NCBI GenBank assembly: GCA_945875585.1
Contig: CAMCLK010000006.1
Location: forward strand, 49,096 to 113,095
Source: Candidatus Kuenenia stuttgartensis
GTDB lineage: Bacteria; Planctomycetota; Planctomycetia; Gemmatales; Gemmataceae
Length of the DNA: 64,000 nucleotides
Direction: 5' to 3'
In this document: positions 27,838-35,393 of the stretch, in pieces
Layout: every line of letters starts with the position of its first letter
Numbering within the stretch: position 1 is the first letter of the stretch
Position numbers and translations under genes: made by a program
The notes under the pieces: generated by a model
Database searches by the model: none
What the model was told of the DNA's origin: nothing
What the model saw: only the letters and a program-made list of their open reading frames with translations

Positions 27838-28706
27838 GCATCCTCCCGCCCGTCTGGATTGTCAGCCAGAGCTGTCACTACGCGCACAAGGTCGACTGCT
27901 TCACGAACATCGTGTGCGCGAATAATATCCGCGTTACCGCGGACAAGGGCTACGGCTTGCGCAGCAAGGGTTGCGGCAAGTCGTTCGGCTACAGGTCTGC
28001 CAGTGATATGTCCCAAAAATGATTTCCGAGAAACGCCTAGCAGAATAGGCAGATTGAGCTGCCTCAATTGCCCTAATTGACGCATGAGTGTGAGGTTGTG
28101 TTCTAAGGTTTTTCCAAAACCGATGCCTGGATCGAGGCACAACCGTGCGGCTTCAATTCCAGCATCCATGGCACGAGCAACTCTTTCCACCAGATGCGCC
28201 ATCACTTCCGCAGTCACATCAACATATGCCGGGTTTTCCTGCATGTTTGCCGGAGTTCCCCGCATGTGCATGAGTACCACTGCTGCATGCGCGCGCAATG
28301 CGACCGAAGCCATATCAGGATCAGCCAGTGCCGAAACATCGTTAATAATGGAGGCACCCATGTCGCAAGCTTGCCAAGCCACGGATGCCTTCATGGTGTC
28401 GATGGATACAGGGATATTTGTTTCCCGCACCAAGGCGCGGATAACCGGAATGACACGCCGGCACTCTTCATCCGCCGTGACGGGTGTGGCCCCAGGGCGT
28501 GTGGATTCACCACCGATATCAATGATATCTGCGCCTTGTTCTGCAAGCTCCAAGGCATGATTGATAGCCAGCGTGCTGGATTGTGTGTCGATTCCACCGG
28601 AGAAACTGTCCGGTGTAACATTCACCACACCCATTACCAGAGGGCGACCAATGGCTAGTAAATCGCGGTCTCCAGACTTCCATATCCGCCTGCTCACGGC
28701 TACCAC
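27819..28706 (-). CDS. folP: Dihydropteroate synthase
   Basis: 295 residues. It joins p-aminobenzoate to hydroxymethyl-dihydropterin diphosphate in folate synthesis. Signatures are VMGVVNVTPDSF near residue 25, GADIIDIGGESTRPGA near 58, SIDT near 100, DPGIGFGKT near 190 and GVSRKSFLG near 222. The start is GTG 28706, overlapping the LptE-like gene end by 7 bases. The 3' end overlaps cdaA by 19 bases. The pairing of folP with cdaA is also found in other bacteria. Confidence 0.96.
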   Translation of the reverse strand: MVAVSRRIWKSGDRDLLAIGRPLVMGVVNVTPDSFSGGIDTQSSTLAINHALELAEQGADIIDIGGESTRPGATPVTADEECRRVIPVIRALVRETNIPVSIDTMKASVAWQACDMGASIINDVSALADPDMASVALRAHAAVVLMHMRGTPANMQENPAYVDVTAEVMAHLVERVARAMDAGIEAARLCLDPGIGFGKTLEHNLTLMRQLGQLRQLNLPILLGVSRKSFLGHITGRPVAERLAATLAAQAVALVRGNADIIRAHDVREAVDLVRVVTALADNPDGREDACSTGG

Positions 28707-29317
28707 GGCTTCTCCATCATGCGTGTAATCTGACTGGCAATGCGGTCAAAGTTTACTTGCCTTGCGGTGCTTGTCGATTGGCCAAGTTCTGGAATGAAAC
28801 TGCCTGTCGAGGTGATTTTGACAGGTTTGATTTCCGGAGCCCCCGGTTCGGGAAGGTTGAACGCGGCATTAGGAGAATCCAGATCCTTGCGGTGGGGTTG
28901 GCTTAGGATTTCGCCGGTACGCAAGTCTTTCCAAACGACTTCAACGGTAAGGTACGTTTCTGCTTCACGCACTTCGTTCAACTGGTTGCGGTTGATGATG
29001 CCCTTGGTGAAGCTGGTGATTACACCTGTAAGTTCAGTATCAGCCTCCGCGTTGGCTGGCAGTACCTTGAACGGTGTCTTGGATTCGACTTCCCTAATAA
29101 CGGCTTGTGTCAGCTCGTTTTCGATACCTGAATTCCCCTGAAACACTTGGGTTTTGTTGATGAAAACGGGAATCCGCACGGTTCGGATGGAACTTTCATA
29201 ATTTGGCCGTGTTGTGTAACGACCAAGTGTGAGTTGACCATCCCAGGTTTGGCAACCCGTCAATACCAGAATCAATCCCAGCATGAAGAGCACAAGACAC
29301 GAAAAAGTTGGCCGCAT
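28700..29317 (-). CDS. LptE-like outer-membrane lipoprotein
   Basis: 205 residues from ATG 29317, chosen because it begins a lipoprotein signal with lipobox LTGC at Cys22 and has GGAG about seven bases upstream. The mature part contains the pattern IPVFINKT then ELTQAVIREVESKTPFKV, typical of the LptE family (COG2980) that assembles with LptD to deliver lipopolysaccharide to the outer membrane. It lies between the BamD-like lipoprotein and folP. This supports a true outer membrane in the host. Assignment is by pattern and position; a related DUF family cannot be excluded. Confidence 0.75.
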   Translation of the reverse strand: MRPTFSCLVLFMLGLILVLTGCQTWDGQLTLGRYTTRPNYESSIRTVRIPVFINKTQVFQGNSGIENELTQAVIREVESKTPFKVLPANAEADTELTGVITSFTKGIINRNQLNEVREAETYLTVEVVWKDLRTGEILSQPHRKDLDSPNAAFNLPEPGAPEIKPVKITSTGSFIPELGQSTSTARQVNFDRIASQITRMMEKPW

Positions 29318-29337
29318 GGCTGTCTCCACGGATTGAA

Positions 29338-30618
29338 TCAAGGTATGTAGTTGCCACTGCCCGAAGCACTTGGCGGAATCATACCGGCAGGTAGCGCCTT
29401 GGGGGCTGGGGCCAATTCGGGGCGTGAAGCTGGCAGATCTGCATCCTTGCGTTGCCAGGGCCACTTGACCTCGGGAATGGTTGGAAGCGAATCAGTCCAG
29501 GATGCTTGTTGCGGTTCATCAGACTTCCCTCGCAGTTCCACCATACGTTGGCTGGCGCGTTCCGCATAAGGAGTTCCGGGATAGCGCCTTCTGACAATTT
29601 CGTAACAGAAATAGGCGGAGCCGGGGTGACTGGTTCTTTCGTAAAACTGTCCAACCTTGAAGTCTTTTTCTGCCTGTTGCAGCGTGATTCCGACAAGCTG
29701 CCTGCTGAGGAAGTCTTTTTTGCTGTCTGCAAGTTCCGGGTAGTTGTTGAAGGCGGCGTGAACAAGCATGCGGGCTTCCGCCACTTTGCGGCCATCGTAG
29801 TCGGATCCACCCGTGCTCAGGTGCTTGCTGATGATGGCCAGTTCCACGGCTTGTGGAGCCAATTCGCTGTTGGGGTGCCGCTCATGAATTTGGGAAAAAT
29901 AGTAGTCTGCTTCGGCGAAATCATTGCGGAAAAACTTAACGCAACCACATAAGAAGAGGGCCTTGTCGGCAAGTGGCCCGCCAACATCGTGGTAGCGCAC
30001 CTGTTCGAGTTTCTCGATGGCCCGACCTTCACGGTCGAGGAAAGGCTTGGTCCGGTCAAAGGTCAGGAAAATCGGGCTGACCATCCAGCGTTTCCCTTCC
30101 TTCTTTTCGCGGTCTTCGCGCATTTGGGCGCGTGTGTCGTCGAGCCAGTAGTTGGCTATATCGTACATCCGCTGGATAGCTTGCTCTTTGTATTGAGTGC
30201 GATCGAATTTGTTAAGCAAGTCCACGTAGGTATCGGCTGCACGGGGGTAGTGCCCCTGCATCCGCAAGCACTCAGCTTCCAGAAAACGTGCTTCTTCCAA
30301 AACGGGCATTGGGTTTTTCTTGTTGGCACCTAGACGGTGGAAAATGCGCTCAGCGTGGGAATAATTACCCTGGCGGAACAGTTCCTTGCCGCTGGCCAAA
30401 CGCCCTTCCGGGCTGTTGGGATCGCTGATAGTTGCCTGCTCGATTGAGCCGTCTGGCAGCAAAACCCCAGACTCAGCAGGTGGAGGTGGTCCCTTGGGTA
30501 CTCCCACAAGTGGAACGTGGTCCAGCATTGTGCAACCTGGAGAGCATGCCAGCAGCAACGCCCCCGCTAGGAGCATACGCCACTGGATTCGATGATATCG
30601 GCGATCGTTCACCGTCAA
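29338..30618 (-). CDS. BamD-like TPR lipoprotein
   Basis: 426 residues, longer than enteric BamD. A basic n-region and hydrophobic segment end in lipobox LLAC (Cys25). The body holds YfiO-type tetratricopeptide units: GKELFRQGNYSHAERIF, AECLRMQGHYPRAADTY, and later FYERTSHPGSAYFCYEIV, a pattern characteristic of BamD. The C-terminus is Pro-rich. The start is TTG at 30618 overlapping the recO TGA; ATG at 30576 is an alternative that loses the basic n-region. The likely role is outer-membrane protein insertion with BamA, which is encoded elsewhere. Confidence 0.75.
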   Translation of the reverse strand: MTVNDRRYHRIQWRMLLAGALLLACSPGCTMLDHVPLVGVPKGPPPPAESGVLLPDGSIEQATISDPNSPEGRLASGKELFRQGNYSHAERIFHRLGANKKNPMPVLEEARFLEAECLRMQGHYPRAADTYVDLLNKFDRTQYKEQAIQRMYDIANYWLDDTRAQMREDREKKEGKRWMVSPIFLTFDRTKPFLDREGRAIEKLEQVRYHDVGGPLADKALFLCGCVKFFRNDFAEADYYFSQIHERHPNSELAPQAVELAIISKHLSTGGSDYDGRKVAEARMLVHAAFNNYPELADSKKDFLSRQLVGITLQQAEKDFKVGQFYERTSHPGSAYFCYEIVRRRYPGTPYAERASQRMVELRGKSDEPQQASWTDSLPTIPEVKWPWQRKDADLPASRPELAPAPKALPAGMIPPSASGSGNYIP

Positions 30619-31388
30619 GTCTCCTGCCAGCCCATCAATCGAGGCCGGCGCCCACGGATCCAGCTCAGATACTCACCCAGCCATCGCGCCACTTGGCGCC
30701 TTGTGGCGGAGTCGCAACCGGCCAATGGCCCGTCACCCTCTTCTGCACCGCCAGCTTGGCGGGTCAATTCCCGCACAATCCGCCATGTTCCATCTGTCAA
30801 CTCGCGCCAACCGCGTTGTTGCTGACGGCAAGGGGTGCACATTATGCCACCCTGTCCGAAACCAAACGCCAAGGGGCCATTCAATGCCCTTCTGGCGCAC
30901 CCGATACACCGCTCCAACTCTGGCCTGTATCCCAGTTCCCACAGGAGTACCGACTCGAATCGAGCCAATGCTGCCCGTGCACCATCTCCCCCAACACCCC
31001 CCTTGGCCAAACGCGTCAGCGTGGTCAAGGCCTCATCCAGCAAACGCGGATGAGGATCGTTCTCTTCTGTCCAGTCGCCCAGCAATTCCGCCACCAAGTA
31101 ACCGCCATTCAGGCCATCGAGGGTGTCTCTCAACCCAGAGAACCTGGAAGCTTGTGTTGCCTCGGTCAGAAGGTGCAGGGCCCCCCCCGATTTATGCACG
31201 AGGACAATACGAATGTGCGCAAGCAAGTCAAGCGCACTTTCGAAAGGGGAACGGAGTCTTTTGCCCCCCTTGGCCAAGGCTCGTATCTTGCCGAATTCGC
31301 GTGTATAGAGGGTTACAACCTTGCTCGACTCGCTGAAGTCGTGCAGGCGGAGAATCAATCCTTCGGCGCGTTCAAGGGGCATGGGCAC
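30615..31388 (-). CDS. recO: DNA repair protein RecO
   Basis: 257 residues. The N-terminal OB fold contains the typical EGLILRLHDFSESSKVV and FGKIRALAKGGKR stretches. A zinc site of two CxxC pairs (CIGC near residue 161 and CTPC near 184) is intact. RecO loads RecA on SSB-coated DNA with RecR. The start is GTG 31388 or ATG 31382. Its end overlaps the BamD-like gene start by four bases, and it follows the glycosyltransferase by 26 bases. Confidence 0.92.
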   Translation of the reverse strand: MPMPLERAEGLILRLHDFSESSKVVTLYTREFGKIRALAKGGKRLRSPFESALDLLAHIRIVLVHKSGGALHLLTEATQASRFSGLRDTLDGLNGGYLVAELLGDWTEENDPHPRLLDEALTTLTRLAKGGVGGDGARAALARFESVLLWELGYRPELERCIGCARRALNGPLAFGFGQGGIMCTPCRQQQRGWRELTDGTWRIVRELTRQAGGAEEGDGPLAGCDSATRRQVARWLGEYLSWIRGRRPRLMGWQET

Positions 31389-31414
31389 ATACTACTGTGA
31401 AGCCCATTGGCAGG

Positions 31415-32638
31415 TCATCGCCGGTCAGCAAACTCATGAAACATGGCCATCATGCCATCGGCGAGGCGTGAGCGGGAAAAGAGGTGCGACCGCTCGCATC
31501 CTTGAACTGTTAAGCGGGATCGAAGAGTGGAATCGTACGCCGCTGCTCTTAGAGCGGCTGACAAATCATGCCGATTGTCTGGATTAGCCAAAATACCCGC
31601 ATCACCCACAACCTCAATCAGGCTGGTGGTTTTGCCGCTGATCAATGGAATTCCAAGCGCCATCGCTTCGATTGCGGGTAATCCAAACCCTTCGTACCGC
31701 GTGGGATAATACACCACATGTGAATGTGCCATGGCCGCCAAGAATTGTGGACGGTCCAGATTTGGCAGGATAATCACTCGACCATCGTTACTGCGCCATG
31801 CCCCCCGGATCATGGCGCCGCCTTGCAATTGTTCACTGGTTGGTAGAAGTTGATCCAGCGACCCGCCATCTAGAAGGCAAGTGCTGGCTATGACCAGACG
31901 AAAATCAGGAATATTGGCGTCTCGAAACGCCTCCACGGCCAACGGGACGTTTTTCCGGCGGCGGTTGAATCCAGTCGCGGCACCGACTGGAAAGAAAGCG
32001 TAGCGACCCCACTGGCGCAGGGTGTCACCTTCTTCCCAAAGTGGCCGGTCCTGCCAACTTTCATGTTTGGCCGAATTTATGGCTGATGCCTCATCGGCCA
32101 ATGCGTGCCATACCACCCGAGTGCGTGAGGGGTCGAATGGAAGGAGACGACAAATGCGATCCCGCGCATCTGCAGAGACGCAGTGCATGGCAGAGATAGA
32201 TGATTTGATTAATCGTAACGTATTCAGGCGGGTGCTTGCCGTTGAACCAAAGGCCTCAGGGAATTCAAGGAAACCCGCGTCATGGAAGGTGATGATCTGT
32301 GGCGCTGGCGGATGTGCCATGCCCGTGTAGTACGAGGTGTAGATGACGTCTGCGGATTGAATTGCAGGGCGGTTGGCCAAAACAGCATCAAGTGGGTCGG
32401 CTAGGTTTGCAGATTCTGGCCACTTGATCAGGTCGAGGTTGAAACGGGGATCCTGCAACAGCTCTGTCCAGCCTGGTTCAATCCCAGACCGTGGAAAGAG
32501 TTGGGCGGGGTTGTCCGGGGCCACAACAGTCAGTTCAAATGCCTCGTTGCATTCAATCAACGAGGCCAACAGGGTCCGGGCATGAACTCCCAAGCCACCA
32601 GTAACACCAATGTGTGGTAAAAAGAAAGCTAGGCGCAA
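31415..32638 (-). CDS. Family 4 glycosyltransferase (GT-B fold)
   Basis: 407 residues from TTG 32638. That start puts the first GT-B strand LRLAFFLPHIGVTGGLG at the N-terminus and has GGAG nine bases upstream; the longer TTG at 32710 would abut the start of the divergent gene. The donor-binding half has FFPVGA, RRRKN, then YPTRYEGFGLPAIEAMALG with the usual E-x7-E, a signature of GT4 enzymes using nucleotide sugars. It probably acts on a surface polysaccharide or lipid. It heads the long minus-strand operon. Confidence 0.82.
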   Translation of the reverse strand: MRLAFFLPHIGVTGGLGVHARTLLASLIECNEAFELTVVAPDNPAQLFPRSGIEPGWTELLQDPRFNLDLIKWPESANLADPLDAVLANRPAIQSADVIYTSYYTGMAHPPAPQIITFHDAGFLEFPEAFGSTASTRLNTLRLIKSSISAMHCVSADARDRICRLLPFDPSRTRVVWHALADEASAINSAKHESWQDRPLWEEGDTLRQWGRYAFFPVGAATGFNRRRKNVPLAVEAFRDANIPDFRLVIASTCLLDGGSLDQLLPTSEQLQGGAMIRGAWRSNDGRVIILPNLDRPQFLAAMAHSHVVYYPTRYEGFGLPAIEAMALGIPLISGKTTSLIEVVGDAGILANPDNRHDLSAALRAAAYDSTLRSRLTVQGCERSHLFSRSRLADGMMAMFHEFADRR

Positions 32639-32709
32639 AGGGTCGTTCTCCGCAATGGGACCGATGCTGGTTATACAGATCAAGGCGTCCTCAAGGCGAA
32701 GGGGAATCA

Positions 32710-33108
32710 ATGACTCAGTTTATGGGAACGATATTCTGCTTGTTTTTGGCTTCGATCGTTCATGCAGGAGACCTGCGGGTTGACGGACGACTGGTGGCCA
32801 AGGTCGAGGACAATGGTGAAGTACGATCCAGTGGTAAACTTGTCGGAAAGTTCGAAAATGACGGAGACGTTCGCGCCAACGGTCGTCTGGAGGGGAAAAT
32901 CGAACAGGATGGTTCGATTCGCAAGGGAGGGCGCCTCCTGCTGAAGGTAAGCAGCACGGGGGAGGTTCGAGAAAATGGCAAATTGGTAGGCAAAATCGAA
33001 AACGATGGCGACGTCAGACGGGATGGACGGTTGGTGGCCCGAGGCGCAGGAATCGACCGCCGTCGGTTGGCTGTCCTCATGTTCACCGACATGATTCCAT
33101 GGCGGTGA
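32710..33108 (+). CDS. Small secreted protein of six 16-residue repeats
   Basis: 132 residues. ATG 32710 is preceded by an AGGGGA box, and the first 19 residues form a signal peptide ending VHA. Residues 21-114 are six tandem 16-residue repeats with consensus D-V-R-x-x-G-R-L-V-G-K-I-E-N-D-G, followed by a basic, partly hydrophobic tail. The alternating pattern predicts short beta strands stacked in a solenoid-like or hairpin array. Similar short strand repeats occur in exported proteins of other phyla, but no function is established here. It stands alone on the plus strand, divergent from the glycosyltransferase. Confidence 0.75.
   Translation: MTQFMGTIFCLFLASIVHAGDLRVDGRLVAKVEDNGEVRSSGKLVGKFENDGDVRANGRLEGKIEQDGSIRKGGRLLLKVSSTGEVRENGKLVGKIENDGDVRRDGRLVARGAGIDRRRLAVLMFTDMIPWR
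32770..33051 (+). repeat. Six tandem 48-bp coding repeats
   Basis: Six consecutive in-frame units of 48 bp (the last slightly short) encode the 16-residue repeats of the small secreted protein. Units 2, 3, 5 and 6 are the most alike, suggesting growth by duplication of one- or two-unit blocks. Confidence 0.75.
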
Positions 33109-33133
33109 AACCAATTAACAAATGTGCGGTCGA

Positions 33134-33568
33134 TTACTGAGGAAAGGTTTTCGCCGCTGAACCCGCTGCAGGGATGGCTTGGACCTTGTTCTTGGGTGTT
33201 TTCTCGCGAGCCGTGGTTGGGCGGAGAGAATCGGCAAGGGCCGTATCCGCGCCAATCAGCTCTTCCAGTCCCTTTTTCATTTTGTCGACACGGGTGCTGA
33301 GCAGGTCGCGTTCCTTGCGCACTTCGTGCAGGACTGTGACTTGGGTTTTAAGATCGCCGATTTCCATCTCTGCTGTAGCCAGTCGCTGACGCGCAGCATC
33401 TCTGGCTTCGGAAACAGCGAACTGATCTTCCTCGAGTTTGGCGCACTTGGCTTCCAGAACCTTGAGGCGATCCATTTGAGCGGTAGAAAGCCCGGGTGAC
33501 CGGGAGCATCCCCAGATGCATGCCGTAACACAAATAGCCAACCATAACTTTGATTTGATGTCATTCAT
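33134..33568 (-). CDS. Coiled-coil lipoprotein
   Basis: 144 residues from ATG 33568; a longer frame upstream has no coding character before this lipoprotein signal. The signal ends at IWGC (Cys21; Cys17 is another candidate). The mature protein is a long heptad-patterned helix (about residues 30-105) and an Ala/Lys/Pro-rich tail. It is probably anchored in a membrane and forms a coiled coil, perhaps spanning the periplasm. No family is recognised. It lies 184 bases downstream of the membrane protein gene, so it may have its own promoter. Confidence 0.6.
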   Translation of the reverse strand: MNDIKSKLWLAICVTACIWGCSRSPGLSTAQMDRLKVLEAKCAKLEEDQFAVSEARDAARQRLATAEMEIGDLKTQVTVLHEVRKERDLLSTRVDKMKKGLEELIGADTALADSLRPTTAREKTPKNKVQAIPAAGSAAKTFPQ

Positions 33569-33752
33569 GACACTGAGCCCTCGTGACGTTACCTGTACTT
33601 GCGGCGAAGTGGTCTGGAGAAGCGCCGTTTCTATTGGATTCGTCTTGAGGAAATATCGGTCTTGCGTGCGCTCAGCGTTTACCTCAATGGCCCAAAATTC
33701 CCGCACGCCCCCAATTATCGGGGCGTGCCAAAATGCGGAATTGCTACTTTTG

Positions 33753-34532
33753 TTACAACCGGCGCGATCGTACCTTCCCGGCATCGGTCAACCATTGAAT
33801 CCAATCGTGTGGCAAGCCTTTTGCTTGGATTACCTCCGGTCCATACCGGGCTTCTGCCAAAGACTCCAATAACAACTCCAAACGTCGCCCCAAGTCGGGG
33901 TCGTGCCTTTGGGCGTGCCATTGGTAAATGATGTGATGGCCATGGCAGTTCCATGTTTTCTTCAAATAGTCCTGAATGAATTGGTGCAGTATGGACCAGT
34001 AAACGAAAGCGGATGAAACCCCACTCAATTTCCGCCGCAGGCGGTTGGCGGGATCGTTGATCCGTCTTGATATCATTATTGACAATACGATTAGGATGAT
34101 TGCCAATCCCTCCCCGACAATCAGCATCCACCAAGGCCAGCGTAGGTTAGGTTCAACACGATGAGGAATTCCGGCGAGTGGCACGGAGCCGTAAAGATCG
34201 TCCCATTGTGATTCATGCCAAGCATCTTCGGTGTTTTGCTGCCATGGCCACCGTACACCGGGTCGTTCCGTTTCATTTGTATCGATGCGTTGAAGCAACC
34301 AACGGTCGCCAGACTCATGAAGCAGGAGCCAACCTTTTCCCTTCACAAGGGTGGGATTCCGGGTCGAGATACTATTTCCCTCAATAGCTTCCAGTTTCAA
34401 TTCAACCATCGATTGTTCCAATGGTTCTGGAACGATAATCACCAGTCGAACTCCAGCAGTGGAGTTCGACGGCGGTAGGGAGTACTGCTCTTGGTGACAT
34501 ATTAAAATTGTCAGCATCAATGTCAGATTCAT
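33753..34532 (-). CDS. Membrane protein after DUF58 gene, DUF4381/BatD-like context
   Basis: 259 residues from ATG 34532, which overlaps the DUF58 gene stop as ATGA. An N-terminal signal-like hydrophobic segment (about 1-13) is followed by an extracytoplasmic beta-rich region. A membrane helix (about 140-162, after the WPWWML stretch) leads to a cytoplasmic tail with LLESLAEARYGP. The ending resembles cytoplasmic tails of DUF4381/BatD proteins in MoxR-DUF58-VWA operons. The family call rests on layout and neighbours more than motif, so confidence is moderate. Confidence 0.5.
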   Translation of the reverse strand: MNLTLMLTILICHQEQYSLPPSNSTAGVRLVIIVPEPLEQSMVELKLEAIEGNSISTRNPTLVKGKGWLLLHESGDRWLLQRIDTNETERPGVRWPWQQNTEDAWHESQWDDLYGSVPLAGIPHRVEPNLRWPWWMLIVGEGLAIILIVLSIMISRRINDPANRLRRKLSGVSSAFVYWSILHQFIQDYLKKTWNCHGHHIIYQWHAQRHDPDLGRRLELLLESLAEARYGPEVIQAKGLPHDWIQWLTDAGKVRSRRL

Positions 34533-35362
34533 GGATGTTGACCCATCAGCAACTCCGCCAGCAGGCTTCCCAATGTTTCCATGGCTCTGTAGTTGCAGGG
34601 GGTTTCCCTGTGAAACCGGCAAGCTTCAGTTGTGTGTGCCATTTGTTCGAGGGCCTTTTGGCGCCAGATTTTCCATGCCGACTTGGAGGGTGGCGGTAAC
34701 ACTGCTCCACTCTCCGGATCAACTACCGGTTCGATGGTGGAGGGAGGTTCATCGATCCATGGATGGCGCACCAACAGCAACCGGACTTCGGCTCGCCGTG
34801 TCAGTGCCGTTAATTGAAGCGGCAAGGTGCGCGAAAGCCCGTCCGTGAGGATCAGGGCTAATGCGCCTCTTGGCACAAGCCCCTCCCACAATTCAAAATT
34901 CTTGTTGGCTGATGGGGCGCCATCTAGTAAGTGGGCCATACATGCATGGCCCGCAGCGGGATCCCTCCTTGGCGGAAGATGGCGCAGACCCTTGTCACCC
35001 AGACTGGTGAGGCCAACGGGGTCGCCGCATGACAAGGCAACCGGTGCCAGCAGCGAAATGACCTCTCGAACCAGATCAAGGGGAGACGGCGAGGGTGAAG
35101 ATGTCAGTCTGGATCCGCCCTCGACAACAAAATGGAGTGCCTGACTGGGCGATGGGCGGTCATCGCGCACATGGGGGAAACCGCGGCGTGCCGTGGCACC
35201 AGCATCGAGCCGTCGCGGGTCGTCACCCGGTTCAAATGGTCGTATTCCTGCCAGATCAAAACCTGTGCCAAACCTTGTCTGACGATGCACGCCTGCAGGA
35301 ATACCTGCAGGCGCCATGCGCAGCAACCGAGACCAAAGGCGGTAACCAAAGGCGTTGGGCAT
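34529..35362 (-). CDS. DUF58 domain protein
   Basis: 277 residues. The DUF58 hallmark is visible near residues 30-60: GxGFDLAGIRPFEPGDDPRRLD followed by an R-rich segment. A degenerate VWA-like body follows, with LILTDGLS near residue 170. DUF58 proteins usually follow a MoxR AAA+ ATPase and precede VWA proteins; here neither MoxR nor a VWA gene is adjacent. The upstream neighbour, 31 bases away, is the PVC dehydrogenase. Role unknown; such operons have been linked to complex maturation and envelope stress. Confidence 0.75.
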   Translation of the reverse strand: MPNAFGYRLWSRLLRMAPAGIPAGVHRQTRFGTGFDLAGIRPFEPGDDPRRLDAGATARRGFPHVRDDRPSPSQALHFVVEGGSRLTSSPSPSPLDLVREVISLLAPVALSCGDPVGLTSLGDKGLRHLPPRRDPAAGHACMAHLLDGAPSANKNFELWEGLVPRGALALILTDGLSRTLPLQLTALTRRAEVRLLLVRHPWIDEPPSTIEPVVDPESGAVLPPPSKSAWKIWRQKALEQMAHTTEACRFHRETPCNYRAMETLGSLLAELLMGQHP

Positions 35363-35393
35363 GGTGCTGCTGTCGCTCGGATTGTTGGGTGGA

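Noticed and set aside
30432..31400. Plus-strand frame of 322 codons over recO
   Set aside because: It lies entirely opposite recO and the BamD-like gene, whose protein signatures are clear, and has no recognisable features itself.
32770..33051. 48-bp tandem repeats as a CRISPR array
   Set aside because: The units are contiguous, without spacers, and stay in frame inside a secreted protein gene.
33569..33784. N-terminal extension of the coiled-coil lipoprotein to 33784
   Set aside because: It would place 72 residues without protein-like character before a perfect lipoprotein signal and overlap the upstream gene's end.
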